From contig JADJXL010000017.1 in assembly GCA_016715885.1 (NCBI GenBank), positions 1 to 64,000 of the forward strand: a stretch of 64,000 bases of DNA, written 5' to 3'. The notes below the pieces were generated by a model that was not told the origin of the DNA, searched no databases, and saw nothing but the letters and a program-made list of their open reading frames with translations. The position numbers were made by a program, and so were the translations under genes. Shown piece after piece: positions 1 through 10,148 of this stretch; position 1 is the stretch's first letter; each line of letters begins with the position of its first letter. Source of the DNA: Polyangiaceae bacterium (GTDB lineage Bacteria; Myxococcota_A; Polyangia; Polyangiales; Polyangiaceae).

Positions 1-3000
1 GAACCGCCCAATGCGTGGGTCGTAGACTCTTCCCTTCATGTTGACGAGGCCGAATTCGTCGGCGGCCTCTTCGCCAACCTGCTTATAGCCCTTTTTCGTT
101 TTGCTCGTGGGCCCCTTTATCGGCGATCCGCCCCATTCTGGATTTCTCCGTGCGCCAAAAGCATCGTAACTCCGCCGCTCATCGATGGTGCCATTTTCTT
201 TGGTGGTCGTCTCGATCGACCCAAGGTGATCGACATGCAGATACAGCGTCCCCGGTTCTGGGCCACCGCGCGTCACAATGGCAATAACTCGCTCCGGCGA
301 ATGCACGTAATACCGATACGCTTTGCCAAAAGCGCCGGTCACTTGCTCGAAGATGTCCTCGAAGTACAGCGTCTCGCTCGACGGTGTCGTCTTCCGAATT
401 CTTTGCTCGTCGCCATCGTACCCGAACGATACCGTCGTCGCGCCCCATGGCGATCGTCTTCGGCAAATCAAACGGCGTATACGTAATGCCAACGCCTCCT
501 GGCCGCGTGATTTGATTGCCAACCGCATCATGGTAGAAGTTATCGCCTGCCGCATTCGTAACGGCATGCGGATGCGTGGGATCAGTATACGACAGAATGC
601 CCACGTCGCTTTTTGATACGAGGTCCCATTGGGCGCATAGCCGTACGACGTGTCGCACGGTGCATTCGGATTCTCGACGAGCCTGAAGTATGCACATGTT
701 AGCCGATTCAGCCCATCATACTGGAACCGCTCCGTCGTGTTTTGCGCTTGCAACGCATCCGTGCGGCTCTTCAAATTGGAGCCGCTCATCCCCAGGCGTA
801 AGCCAATTGCTTGAATGGTCGCTGCACCCCTTCGTCGTGGTGATGCTTCAGGGGCTCCTTTCCCCATGGTCGTATCCACGCGCCGTCGTCCACGCCATTA
901 ACAATAACTCGCCCTTGTACCGGCCGGCTTGGTCGACGTCCGTCACCGCCAATACGCATCGTTCGTATACGTGTCGCGCACGCCAATGCGATGACCGTGT
1001 TGGTCGTGCTCATACGTTACGCCGAACGGCAACGCGCCAAGCGGCTGCGGATATTGGAGCGCTTTTGGCCTCCCAACGTCGTCGTACGTCATTCGCGCCG
1101 TAAACGACTCTCCCGCAACGGAGAGCGTCATCCCTTCGAGCTGCCCTCGCTTCGAATAAGTGTACGTCTTGATTCCGTCGGGACTTTCGAGCATGTGCAA
1201 CCGGCCAATTCCATTCGGCGCTGTATCCCACGTCCACGTCGTCGTCAAGCTCTTTCCCGCGTGCGTATCCGTGCGCGTTTTCACGCGCCGGAGTGCGTCC
1301 ACGCCAAACGCGATCACGCGCCCGAGCGCATCCGTCGATGCAAGCACGTCACCAGAATCCATCGTTGACGAACATCGTCGTGCCGCGATCTGGCTCTTCC
1401 AATTGCCGCACACGCCCGAATGCATCGCGCGTCCATTTTGTTACGGCCCCGCCAGGATCGGTCACCGTGCGAAGCGCATCAGATAGGCCGCATAGGCATA
1501 TTTCGTTTTGCCATTCGCTGCATCCGTGATTGTTACGGGTCGACCCAATGCATCGAGCTCGGTCAATGTATGCTTCAACAGCGGATCGGTCATCTCGATG
1601 AAGAAACCATCATACGAGGTCGTGGTTGTTGCGTTCCACGGTGTGGTGTGCCGAATCTCGCGCCCCAACGTATCGAATTCGTATTCGTCGAAGACGAGCT
1701 GCGCATCGGGCGTACCTTCCGCAGTCGGCACAGACCCTCTGGCAACGTTTCCACTCAGCGGATCGTATTCGATGAGCTGCATCAACCGAGGCGTATTCGG
1801 CTTTGGCGCGGGGCCGTGCGTATACGTGCGCATGGGCCGCCCCAGACTATCGAACACCGTTTCATCGTCGAACCACCCGCTGTCGTCGTGCGCTCCTTCA
1901 ATCGCCATTGACCATCGATCCGCTCGCGCGTGCTGTGATCGTCGTTTGCGATCCGTCGGGGCGTTTCTCGTTCTCCAACCTTCCGAGGCTGTCGTATTGC
2001 CACTCGGTCGCCAATTGATTCGGATCCGTCTCCTTTCTCAGCACACCCAGAGCGGGATCGTATTCGACGAGCGTCTCGTGCGCCAATCCATTGATGTGCT
2101 TGACCGGGAACACGCCTTCGTCATCGTAAACGGTCATTGATTCGCGCCGATGACCGAATGCATCGTCTGCCTTTACGCTCGTGACGTTGCCGAATTTGTC
2201 GCGCTCGTACACTACAGTCAGCTTCGTATCGTCGATGTTATCGCTGCTTGACGTGGACTCCGTTTCCACTTGCGCCGAATGCATTCGTTGTGCGTTGGGT
2301 GGTCCGGCATTGCGTCAAGCCCGCAGCCGAGCTGCATTCCTCTTGCCATTGCGGCTGCCCGAGTATCCACCTGCCGACGTCATTCTTGACGGTGCGCGTG
2401 ATATGCGTCGTCAGGTCGACGCCCACTGTGGATACGTCAACCTCGGACACGTTGCCGAATTCGTCGAAGGCCGCTACATCCACCATCGTATCGCGCAGCA
2501 TCGTCGCGTTTTCATTGGCGGCCACGCCCGCAGCATATTCTTCGAGCGAACCTGCTCCAGAAAAAGCGCCTTGCATGCGGCGCGTGTGGCGTTTCGTGGG
2601 CAGCGCGAATACGTTTTGCCGTTATTCGTGGGCACATCTTCAAGCGTAATGTCGACAAATGAAAGCTCGACGCGGCTCGGATTCGGCTCGCTCGGCAACG
2701 CTGGAGCCCATCGCCATTGTGATTTCACCTGCCCCGCAAACGGATATACCTTGCGCTGGCCGATAGCAACAAACGTTTCGTTGTCGTAAAATGTCGCCGT
2801 CGTCGCGCCAGTGTCCAGGTCCGTCAGGATGCGCGCGCCGAATCCAAGAAAGCCATACCCTCGACGATCGTATCGACCATCGCGATAACGCAAGCCAAAT
2901 CGACGCTGCCCACCTTGTCCGTCGTTGAGTGCATAGTCGCGCACGACACGCTTGGAGCCCACCGCGCAATGACGCGGGTATGCGCAGTCATTCGCCGCGT

Positions 3001-5456
3001 CGGCACGTGACCATCACAGATACGACTCCTTCTTCGGATCGTTCGCCTGCGCGCCGTTCGTCTTCCATTCGTCCGTCAAGTGCGCATACGAAATGGCCAC
3101 GTTGGGAATGAAACCGGGACCCTCGGGGTCATGCTCGTTCATGCCATCGGAAAACCCCACGAGCACATCCGGGTCGGCTGCACGGTTCTTGAAGGTGCAA
3201 CTCATTCCCCAGAAAGATCGCTACATCAGGCACCATCACCATTTACATCGCCAATGCGTGGACCGCGCGGGTCCGCCAGCGTAATCGCATCGCCGAGCAC
3301 GGGCTCGAATGGAATGCCGACTCGATCCGCTCAAAGGTGAACCCATTCGATCCGCGCGTTGCACGGAGAATCACCCAGCGCGGAATGTCGGGGCTGATGG
3401 CATCGAGCGGCATCAAAGATCGCTTTGCCCATTCTGATCGAAATCAGCAACAGCCGCCAAATGGAAGTAGGTGGTCTGCGGAATGAGCCCATCCCATTCC
3501 AGAGTATTTACCGCCTTGTCCGCAAAACCTTTGCCCGTGTTGATCCACGTCCAAAGTCGTCCCGAAGGATCGCCGGACGTTATGGCATCGGGCAACGCAT
3601 CTCCATTGACGTCAACGAACAACGTGCGACCACCATTCGGAGGTATGCGCAAACTCGTATCGTGCGATTCCACGTCCCATCACTGTTACGGCGAAACACG
3701 TAATAGGTCGGTGCTCGTTGAAATGGCACACCGCCTTGTTCAATCATTCCGGGCATGACCAAGTCCACGGTCCCGCTTCCCGTCGATATCGACCGTGTGC
3801 ATTTCGAGGTTGCACGGGTATCCGTTCAGCTCGTCGATTGCCGTACCGATTTGTGCAAACCCCCCAGGGCGCCATGCGTGCACATTCCACAGAGATTGAG
3901 GGGCGTTGTTGCCATGATCCGTGCATTGGATCAGATCCGATACGCCATCGCCGTCGACGTCGGCCGATGCACCGCGCCTGTTGCGCCACGCAGTTGCTTC
4001 GGTACAGGACCCAATGGAAACGGTCTTTGAATGCCCGTGTCGACTTCTTCCGAATGTGCCGTCCGCTTTCGATAACAAGACAATATGGTTGTTCCGATTG
4101 CCGTACACATCGTGCAAAGGACATCCGCTTTCCCATCGCCATTGTAATCGATCGCCGTGCCGAGCTCCGGTTGAAGGATTCCCGGATCAACTGGCTCCGT
4201 GGGATCCTGCTGGAACGACCATTCCTGCAAAAGGCAACCTTGGGCGCCCCAAATCCGCTTCTGAATTTCGCGCAACTCGCCATTCCGTGATCGGATTCGT
4301 CGGCGTCGACAGCGTCGTTGTATCGGGCACGAGAAAAATCGCCAATCCATCGCCCGTAAATCAGCCAGCATATAACTCGCGCGCCGCGACAGCGGCGCCG
4401 CTATCGTCGTCGCAACAACCTCCTCGAACCCCGTTTCAACCTTCGCATATTGAAACCTCGTCGGCGGTTTGCACGCTCCATTCGCACCGCATTCTTCGAC
4501 CGACGTAAGCAGCGTCCGACCCGTCGTTTCGCTTTGCTCATACTCAAAGCATATCGACGCACCAGCTCGTCGTTCAGCAGCATCTGCGCTTCCTCGAGCT
4601 GTAGCGATTGCCGAAGCTCCATTCCGCCGGAATACATCGTGCGTGCGTCTTCCTTGGCGGCATACACGAGCGCAACCGCACGTGTCGGCTCCATTCCGTC
4701 AAACGAGGTGTAGCGTATCTCGTCGACCGCATACTCCGCGGTGTAGCCGTCTGCCTCTGCAAAGCAATACCCGTACGTCATTGCATTCCCGCGAGCATCG
4801 CTGTTTCGTTCGCGAGCCACGCACGCACGGCGCCCCCGAGCGCACGCGGCCGGCTTCCTTTGGTTTTGCCATACTCGACGACATGCCCCGATGGCAAAAA
4901 CGCCTCGAAATAACGCGAGCCATCCTCGGTTTGATGGCCAATGATTTTTCACGTGCGTATTAGGCCACGTGCGGTATTCAATGGCGTTTGCACTTTGCGA
5001 AACGACGACGAGCCGCTTGCCATCCATGCACAGCGCATCATCTGCTTCATATTGCACCGTGCGAAGTTCGCCGTCGATGGCCATCGTCATCGGACGGCGC
5101 GTAATGGCACTGGTGCCCGACAACGAAAAGCCAATTCCGAGCACGCCGTCACCACCAGCACTGCTATAAAATAACCGCAAATTGGCTCGACGCCGGTTCG
5201 CCCAGGCACGGAAACGAGCGGCATGGATAACGTTGCGTCGCCAGCATCGCTCACTCCGAATGATACCGACGTCGCCCCGGGACGATCGTCTTCGATGCGA
5301 TCGGCCGGGCTACCGGGAGCAATGGATGCTGGGGGATGCAAGCATGATTCTGGCTTATCGAAGGCGCATCCGTCGGATCACACGAGCATCCTGCTTGGGC
5401 GACAACACACGCAAGAAAGAGCCACCGGGACCATTGATTGCGGAAATACGCTGCAT
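1..5456 (-). pseudogene. SpvB/FG-GAP/RHS toxin-like gene, copy 1, broken, cut by window edge
   Basis: Reading leftwards from 5456 the fragments give an SpvB-like N-terminal region, FG-GAP (VCBS) segments with Asp-x-Asn/Asp-Gly-Asp motifs, then RHS/YD repeats. The gene is broken into many short frames, more than copy 2, and no single frame exceeds about 260 codons. The start is placed by comparison with copy 2 (16513). The signal peptide is also damaged: the codons after the ATG read in another frame than in copy 2. Family knowledge: such proteins resemble TcdB/SpvB and RHS proteins, which form a shell around a variable C-terminal toxin tip. The tip of this copy lies beyond base 1. Not expected to make a functional protein unless the frame changes are sequence errors. 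Confidence 0.8.
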
Positions 5457-5597
5457 CTTGGATGCGAAAAACCAATGGACGAATATCAGTGACGCCATAT
5501 GCCCGTCCCCTTCGAGAATGTACTTGTCCGACAACCCGCGCAGGTATGCCTGCCTGGCAATGCGGTCCAAGTCCGGGGCGGACAGGGATTGTCCGAC

Positions 5598-6716
5598 CTA
5601 ATAAGAGCGGCGGGGCTTTGGCTCTTCCGCAGCGAGGTACGCATCATCGGCGGCCGTTCGCGCGAACATGTCGATGACGAGCGCCGTCTTGCCCATGCCT
5701 TCGGCGCCTTGGATCGCGAACATCTCGCGACCCCCGCGCCGAGCGCGATCCACGGCGGCGGACAGCGTTTCACGCTCGGCGTCGCGTCCGTAGAGACGCA
5801 CGGCGGAGGTGAGCATCGTGGGGCGGTCTTGTCCTCCGGTGGAAACGGATCGACGCGTCCCGACGAACGCAGCCGTTCGATGCACATGCCGATGTCGGCG
5901 GCGATTCCGCGTGCGCTTTGGTAACGATCGTCCGCGCTCTTCGCGAGCAGCTTCAGCACGATACGCGAATCGCTGGAGGCACGCTTGGTTCCAGCTCGTG
6001 CGGCCGGCTTCGGTGCTCGTGCGAGATGCGCGTGCACGAGCGCCATGGGCTCTTGCGACGTGAACGGCGGGCTCCCCGTGAGCATTTCGTAGAGCACGGC
6101 GCCGAGCGCGTAGAAGTCGGCTCGATGATCACGGGGCGGTTTGTCCGGCCAGTCTGTTCGGAGCGCCATGTAGAGGAGCGTGCCTTCTGGAGCGTCTGGG
6201 TTCGGCGTGCGTAGGGACTCGTCGCCGGTACGTCCTGCGGACGTGAAGTGCACGAGGAACACGGCGTTGTCGGCTTCTCGGACGAGGATGCTTTTGGGTG
6301 TGATGTCGCGATGCACGACGCCTTGCGCGGCCAGCACGGCGAGCGCTCGTGCGACGGCGGCTGCGTACGCGAGCGCTTATTTCGAGTGGCAAGCGGTGCG
6401 TGGCGAGGATCGTTTCCGAGCGTCGTGCCGCCGGGAGTTCGCGCATGACGCCGAACAGCTCGGCATGTTCGACGAACCCGATCGCGCGTGGTGTGACGGC
6501 GTCACCGAGCTCTTTCCGAGCGCGTGGGCGCGACGCAAGCGGGCGCGATCGTCGCTGGGCGCGCATGCGCGTGCATTCGACGAGCACCGAGGTGCCATCC
6601 TCGAGACGTCCTCGGTAGAGGGCGAAGCGGGCATCTGTGGCGAGGGTGGCGACGATGCTACAGCCGGGGAATTCGGGGTCATGCGTTTTGATTCGGCGAA
6701 TGCGGGGACTCGGCAC
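5598..6716 (-). pseudogene. Kinase-like/AAA N-terminal fragment, copy 1, frameshifted
   Basis: Homologue of the intact gene at 16656-17744. It reads from a GTG at 6716 with the usual N-terminal motif about 35 bases in; the ATG used in copy 2 (here at 6682) is out of frame because one G of a G run is missing. Further frame changes lie near 6560, 6420, 6160 and 5850. The catalytic-loop segment reads HRDITPKSIL and the metal-binding DFG is replaced by HFT, as in copy 2. The P-loop GAEGMGKT is present shortly before the stop at 5598, which is at the same place in both copies, so the truncation is older than the duplication. Confidence 0.75.
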
Positions 6717-6835
6717 GAACGATACGGCGTCAGGGCGGGTCAGTGGAAGGGTTGAGTGTGGGACGAGTTGCCACGGGCGACAGGGATGCTGCGGTGGAGC
6801 TAGGTGAAGCGGTCGGAACGACTTGGTGGTTCTAG

Positions 6836-8391
6836 TACTACTGCGGAACGTTCAATCGGACTAGCCGACGTCTCACGGCGTCTGGGTAGGGCTGTGTCGT
6901 TTTGTTTCTTACTTTGTCCTCCATATCTTGGAAAAGTTTTTCTTGGAACCTTGCGCGGCGTAAAACCGTGTCCATGGTGCGCGCCCATGAAGTTTGCCCA
7001 GGACACGGAGACAAACCGTCGCGCGATCGACTTCTTTCAGGTGACCATCGGTCAACATCTCAAACGCCCCGAGCAACGCGCGTCATTTGCGACCTATGCG
7101 TTCGGGATCATCGGGGCGGGTGAACGAAAAGCGTGGAACCCATCGCAGCGCAAGCGTTCTGCGAACCGCGAGACGTACAGCGTTGTCACGACAGGCTGCT
7201 GCACTTCGTCGGAACTGCGCCGTGGAGCGATCGAGATGTTCGGCGCGCAGCCGCCGCTACGCAGTCGACGAGATGCGCAAGCAGGATCCGGTGACGATTT
7301 CGATTGTCGATGATGCCGGGTTCCTCAAGCAGGGCAAACACTCGGTCGCGTGCAGCGGCAATACACGGGCTCTGCGGGCAAAGTCACCAATTGCCAGATT
7401 GGTGTGAGCCTTTGCGCGTCGAATCGGAGAGAGCAGGTTGCCATCGACTTCGAGGCTGTATTTGCCGCAGAAATGGACCGACGACGCCGCTCTGCGGAAA
7501 GCGGCACATATCCCCGACGACTGCGTTTTCAAGACGAAGCCCGAGGTCGCGCTCGACATGATCCGGCGAGCCAAAGCTGACGATCTCCTTGGAAAATTCT
7601 CCTCGCTGATTCCGGATATGGTGATTCGTGGTTTTTCGTGCGGAGCTGCGCAAATTGGGCCTTGATTTTGCCGTTGCAATCAAGGGCACGACGCGTGTTT
7701 GGCTGCTGAATTCGGACGAGGAACACGAACGCATCTTTTCTGCACGCGATCTTGGCGTAACACTTGGTTTGAATGCGTTTCGGCGGATCACGTGGCGAAC
7801 AGGCACAAAGGGGAAACTTTCGTCTCGTTTTTGCATTCGCAGGGTAAAACCCGTACTGGGCGAGGGTGAACCGGAAGACAAGGAGCCGCTTTGGCTCGTC
7901 ATGGAATGGTTGGAAGGCGAATCGACGCCAACGAAATTCGTGCTGACGACACTGCCGCGGCGGATGAGCAAGAAAGAGATCATTCGAATCATCAAGGAAC
8001 GGTGGCGAACGGAGATTCTTTATGAGGAACTGAAGGAAGAGCTCGGCCTCGACCATTTCGAGGGACGCTCGTTCCGCGGATGGCACCACCACATTTCTGT
8101 CGTCCTCTGCTGCTACGCTTTCGTCATCGTCGAGCGTATGCGGCGTTTTTCCCCCTCGGCAGAACGGCGAGCGTAAAACAACGCGCTCGCTGTCTCGTCC
8201 AGCTCGCCACATCGCCGATTCCCTCGCCTCAGTCCGCATTGCAATCGCACATGCGCTGCTCGCCCTGGCTGCCGCGTTGTCCATTGTGTCATCGAAAAAC
8301 GATACGGTTCCACCACCCACTCGTCGATTGACGGGTCCCGCTCCTCGCGTCAAGAGCATTCGTCGCACGTCTCGGAGGTTCCGCAGTAGTA
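6836..8391 (+). mobile_element. IS701-like insertion sequence, 1556 bp
   Basis: The ends are perfect 14-bp inverted repeats, TACTACTGCGGAAC at 6836-6849 and its reverse complement at 8378-8391. They are flanked by CTAG at 6832-6835 and 8392-8395, read as a 4-bp target duplication. The other cassette copy lacks the element: around 17890-17900 the flanks are joined with CCAG in the place of CTAG. The size and the transposase type suit the IS701 family. The element sits between the kinase-like gene and the 21-bp array of copy 1. Its transposase is broken, so it is probably immobile by itself. Confidence 0.9.
6987..8176 (+). pseudogene. IS701-type transposase, frameshifted
   Basis: The likely start is ATG 6987 (MKFAQDTE). 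Fragments in different frames give, in order, an N-terminal part with EQRASFATYAFGIIG, the segment IVDDAGFLKQGKHSV around 7300-7345 that holds the first catalytic Asp of the DDE nuclease, and an uninterrupted C-terminal 180 codons from about 7630 to 8176 ending in KERWRTEILYEELKEELGL, which carries the conserved Glu region. Frame changes occur near 7120, 7215, 7345, 7440 and 7620. Full-length relatives are about 400 to 450 residues, which fits the span. Assignment to IS701 rests on these motifs, recalled rather than searched. Confidence 0.8.
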
Positions 8392-8395
8392 CTAG

Positions 8396-8797
8396 GCGAT
8401 CCATTTTCAGGTCTAGGCGATCCATTTTCAGGTTTAGGCCATCCTTTTTCAGGTCCACGCGATCCTTTTTCAGGTCCACGCGATCCTTTTTCAGGTCCAC
8501 GCGATCCTTTTTCAGGTCCACGCGATCCTTTTTCAGATCTAGGCGATCCCTTTTTCAACCGGGTGCGATCCATTTTCAGGTCCACACGATCCCGGGTCAA
8601 CCCGACGCGATCCTTCATCAACCCGTACGCGATCCTTCATCAACCCAACGCGATCCTTCATCAACCCGACGCGATCCTTCATCAACCCGTACGCGATCCT
8701 TCGTCAACCCGACGCGATCCTTCATCAACCCGACGCGATCCTTCGTCAACCCGACGCGCTCCTTCGTCACCCCGACGCGGTCCGTCGTCAAACCGAC
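8396..8797. repeat. 21-bp tandem repeat array, 19 units (copy 1)
   Basis: Sixteen units of 21 bp and three of 22 bp fill exactly 402 bp. Two subtypes are seen: GCGATCCTTTTTCAGGTCCAC towards the kinase-like gene and GCGATCCTTCATCAACCCGAC towards the gene at 8883. A period of 21 bp is two turns of B-DNA, and the T-tracts of the first subtype are in phase. In minus-strand translation each 21-mer gives a heptapeptide such as VDLKKDR or VGLMKDR, but the 22-mers break the frame. The array lies between two divergent genes. Confidence 0.95.
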
Positions 8798-8882
8798 GCG
8801 GCACTTGTTCCGAGCAGCACACTTTTTCGCTCGACACACGTATTCCGGCTTAAGTAAAATCCCTTCCGTGGGAGGTGGTTGT

Positions 8883-9661
8883 ATGGCACTCGACTTGAAG
8901 GCGCTCGCCCCCGAAGCGCGCGCGGCATTCATCAAAGATGGTGAACAATTTGGATCGGCGGACACGCTGGCGCAGGCAAATCAAACATTGAATGCGTACG
9001 CAGCGCACGGCGCAAAGCTCGTCGATTATGGTTTTGGTTCGGCCGATGCGGCCGAAGTGAGATGCGCGCAATGAATTGATCGCAGCGGGCGTCGGGCGAG
9101 AAACGAAGCGGACGAGCAAGAAAGTCGATACCGCGGCGCTTTCGGCGGCCATGCGCGATGGCCAGGGCGCTCGATTGCAGGCGCGTTCGGTCCTGGGTGG
9201 GGCAAAGCGAACGCTGTTGGCATTGGGAAACATTGCGGCCGTACAAAAGATCGAGGCGCTTTTGGAGCGCGACTCCGTTGCGGCCGAGGATGCCGAGGGG
9301 CTCGCCAAACAGCTCGATGCATTGCAGGACGTATTGAAAGACCCAGCCATTGCGGACGCGGCCAAAGGTCGTGGTGGACCGAAAGCCGTCACCGACCTTG
9401 CAGCGGACGCGCAAGCATTGCGTGACGCTTCCAAAGCGAAAGCCGAGCCGCGAGGAACGCCCGTGGAAACCGGAGACGCTCGATTTGCTCGACGGAGTCG
9501 TCGTGAGCTTGGTGCGAATGGCGCGGGATGCCGCGGAGGTTGCCGCACGCGATTTATCGGAGCCGGCCATGGCGACGGCATTCGAGCTATCCGCGCTGTA
9601 CAAGCGTCGAGCAAAGAAAAAGGGCGAGCAGCCCGCGGGCGGTGGTGGCGAGGGTGGCTGA
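8883..9661 (+). pseudogene. Helical protein of unknown function, frameshifted
   Basis: ATG 8883 follows a strong GGAGG ribosome site at 8871. The joined fragments give about 255 residues of Ala/Leu/Lys/Asp-rich, predicted helical protein: MALDLKALAPEARAAF at the start, a middle part with LARQ-like helical repeats, and a C-terminus ending in a Gly-rich tail after ALYKRRAKKK. Frame changes are near 9065 and 9465. I do not recognise a named domain; similar proteins occur, as far as I recall, in several copies in Polyangiaceae. It is transcribed away from the kinase-like gene with the 21-bp array between them. Copy 2 keeps only a 38-bp remnant at 18241. Confidence 0.65.
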
Positions 9662-9872
9662 GCTCCCAATGCGGCGCATGTGACGCATGACCGAGCCTCT
9701 TTCGTGCGTCGTGCGGGGCCCTTCCTGGATGTTTGAGGTAGTTGCTGCCTGAGTATTACGGGGAGACAAACCTCGTTAATCGGCCTACCGATGCTTCACA
9801 ACCACTTCGGGTGCTTTGCAGCGTCCCCTGTCCAACCCCAGTCGCGAAGAACGTCGATTACGTCATTCAGGC

Positions 9873-10148
9873 TCAAGTCGGATGGTCCCCTAATTCTGGA
9901 TCATCCAAAACGGAGAAGCCATAGCCAACCTCTGCGATAGCAGTTCGGTGAGGCCAGACAAGTTCATCATTTGTCACCAGCAGCATCCCCCTTTGTCCTC
10001 CAAAGTCCAGAAGGAGTGCATCTGCTTCAATCTGAATTCCTGATGGCAGCGAGATCGATGCGGGCGCAATGAGTCGAAGGCCCAGTTTGCTTGCGATTGT
10101 CGTCCATCGAAGGCCGAGTCGTGACGGCATATTAGTGTTTTCAGTCAT
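9873..10148 (-). CDS. Small protein after RHS toxin tip, candidate immunity protein
   Basis: A 91-residue frame starting MTENTNMPSRLG. Its ATG overlaps the TGA of the upstream toxin reading frame as ATGA (10145-10148), the arrangement expected for a translationally coupled toxin-immunity pair. There is no signal peptide or membrane segment; the protein is mixed hydrophobic and acidic with IQIEADALLLDFGGQRGM in the middle and an acidic end (SVLDDPELGDHP), so it would act in the cytosol against the tip of its own toxin. The frame is intact while the toxin is heavily broken. The function is inferred only from position. I cannot assign a family with certainty. Confidence 0.65.
   Translation of the reverse strand: MTENTNMPSRLGLRWTTIASKLGLRLIAPASISLPSGIQIEADALLLDFGGQRGMLLVTNDELVWPHRTAIAEVGYGFSVLDDPELGDHPT

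Larger units (their letters stand above)
1..8923. repeat. Left copy of large direct duplication
   Basis: Base 1 aligns with base 11072 and the similarity continues, with small indels, through the toxin-like gene, the kinase-like gene, the 21-bp array and the first codons of the gene at 8883. It ends near 8923 (matching 18278). The only large difference is the IS element at 6836-8391, present only here. The left end lies outside the window. The two copies look nearly identical by eye over the kinase-like gene and somewhat less alike over the toxin. Confidence 0.9.

Noticed and set aside
8396..8797. CRISPR array
   Set aside because: Units are contiguous 21-mers with no spacers, and no cas gene is in the window.
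8277..8853. Long plus-strand frame rich in Arg/Ser/Phe across the 21-bp array
   Set aside because: Created by the repeat itself; several frames on both strands are open, and none has a domain or good ribosome site.
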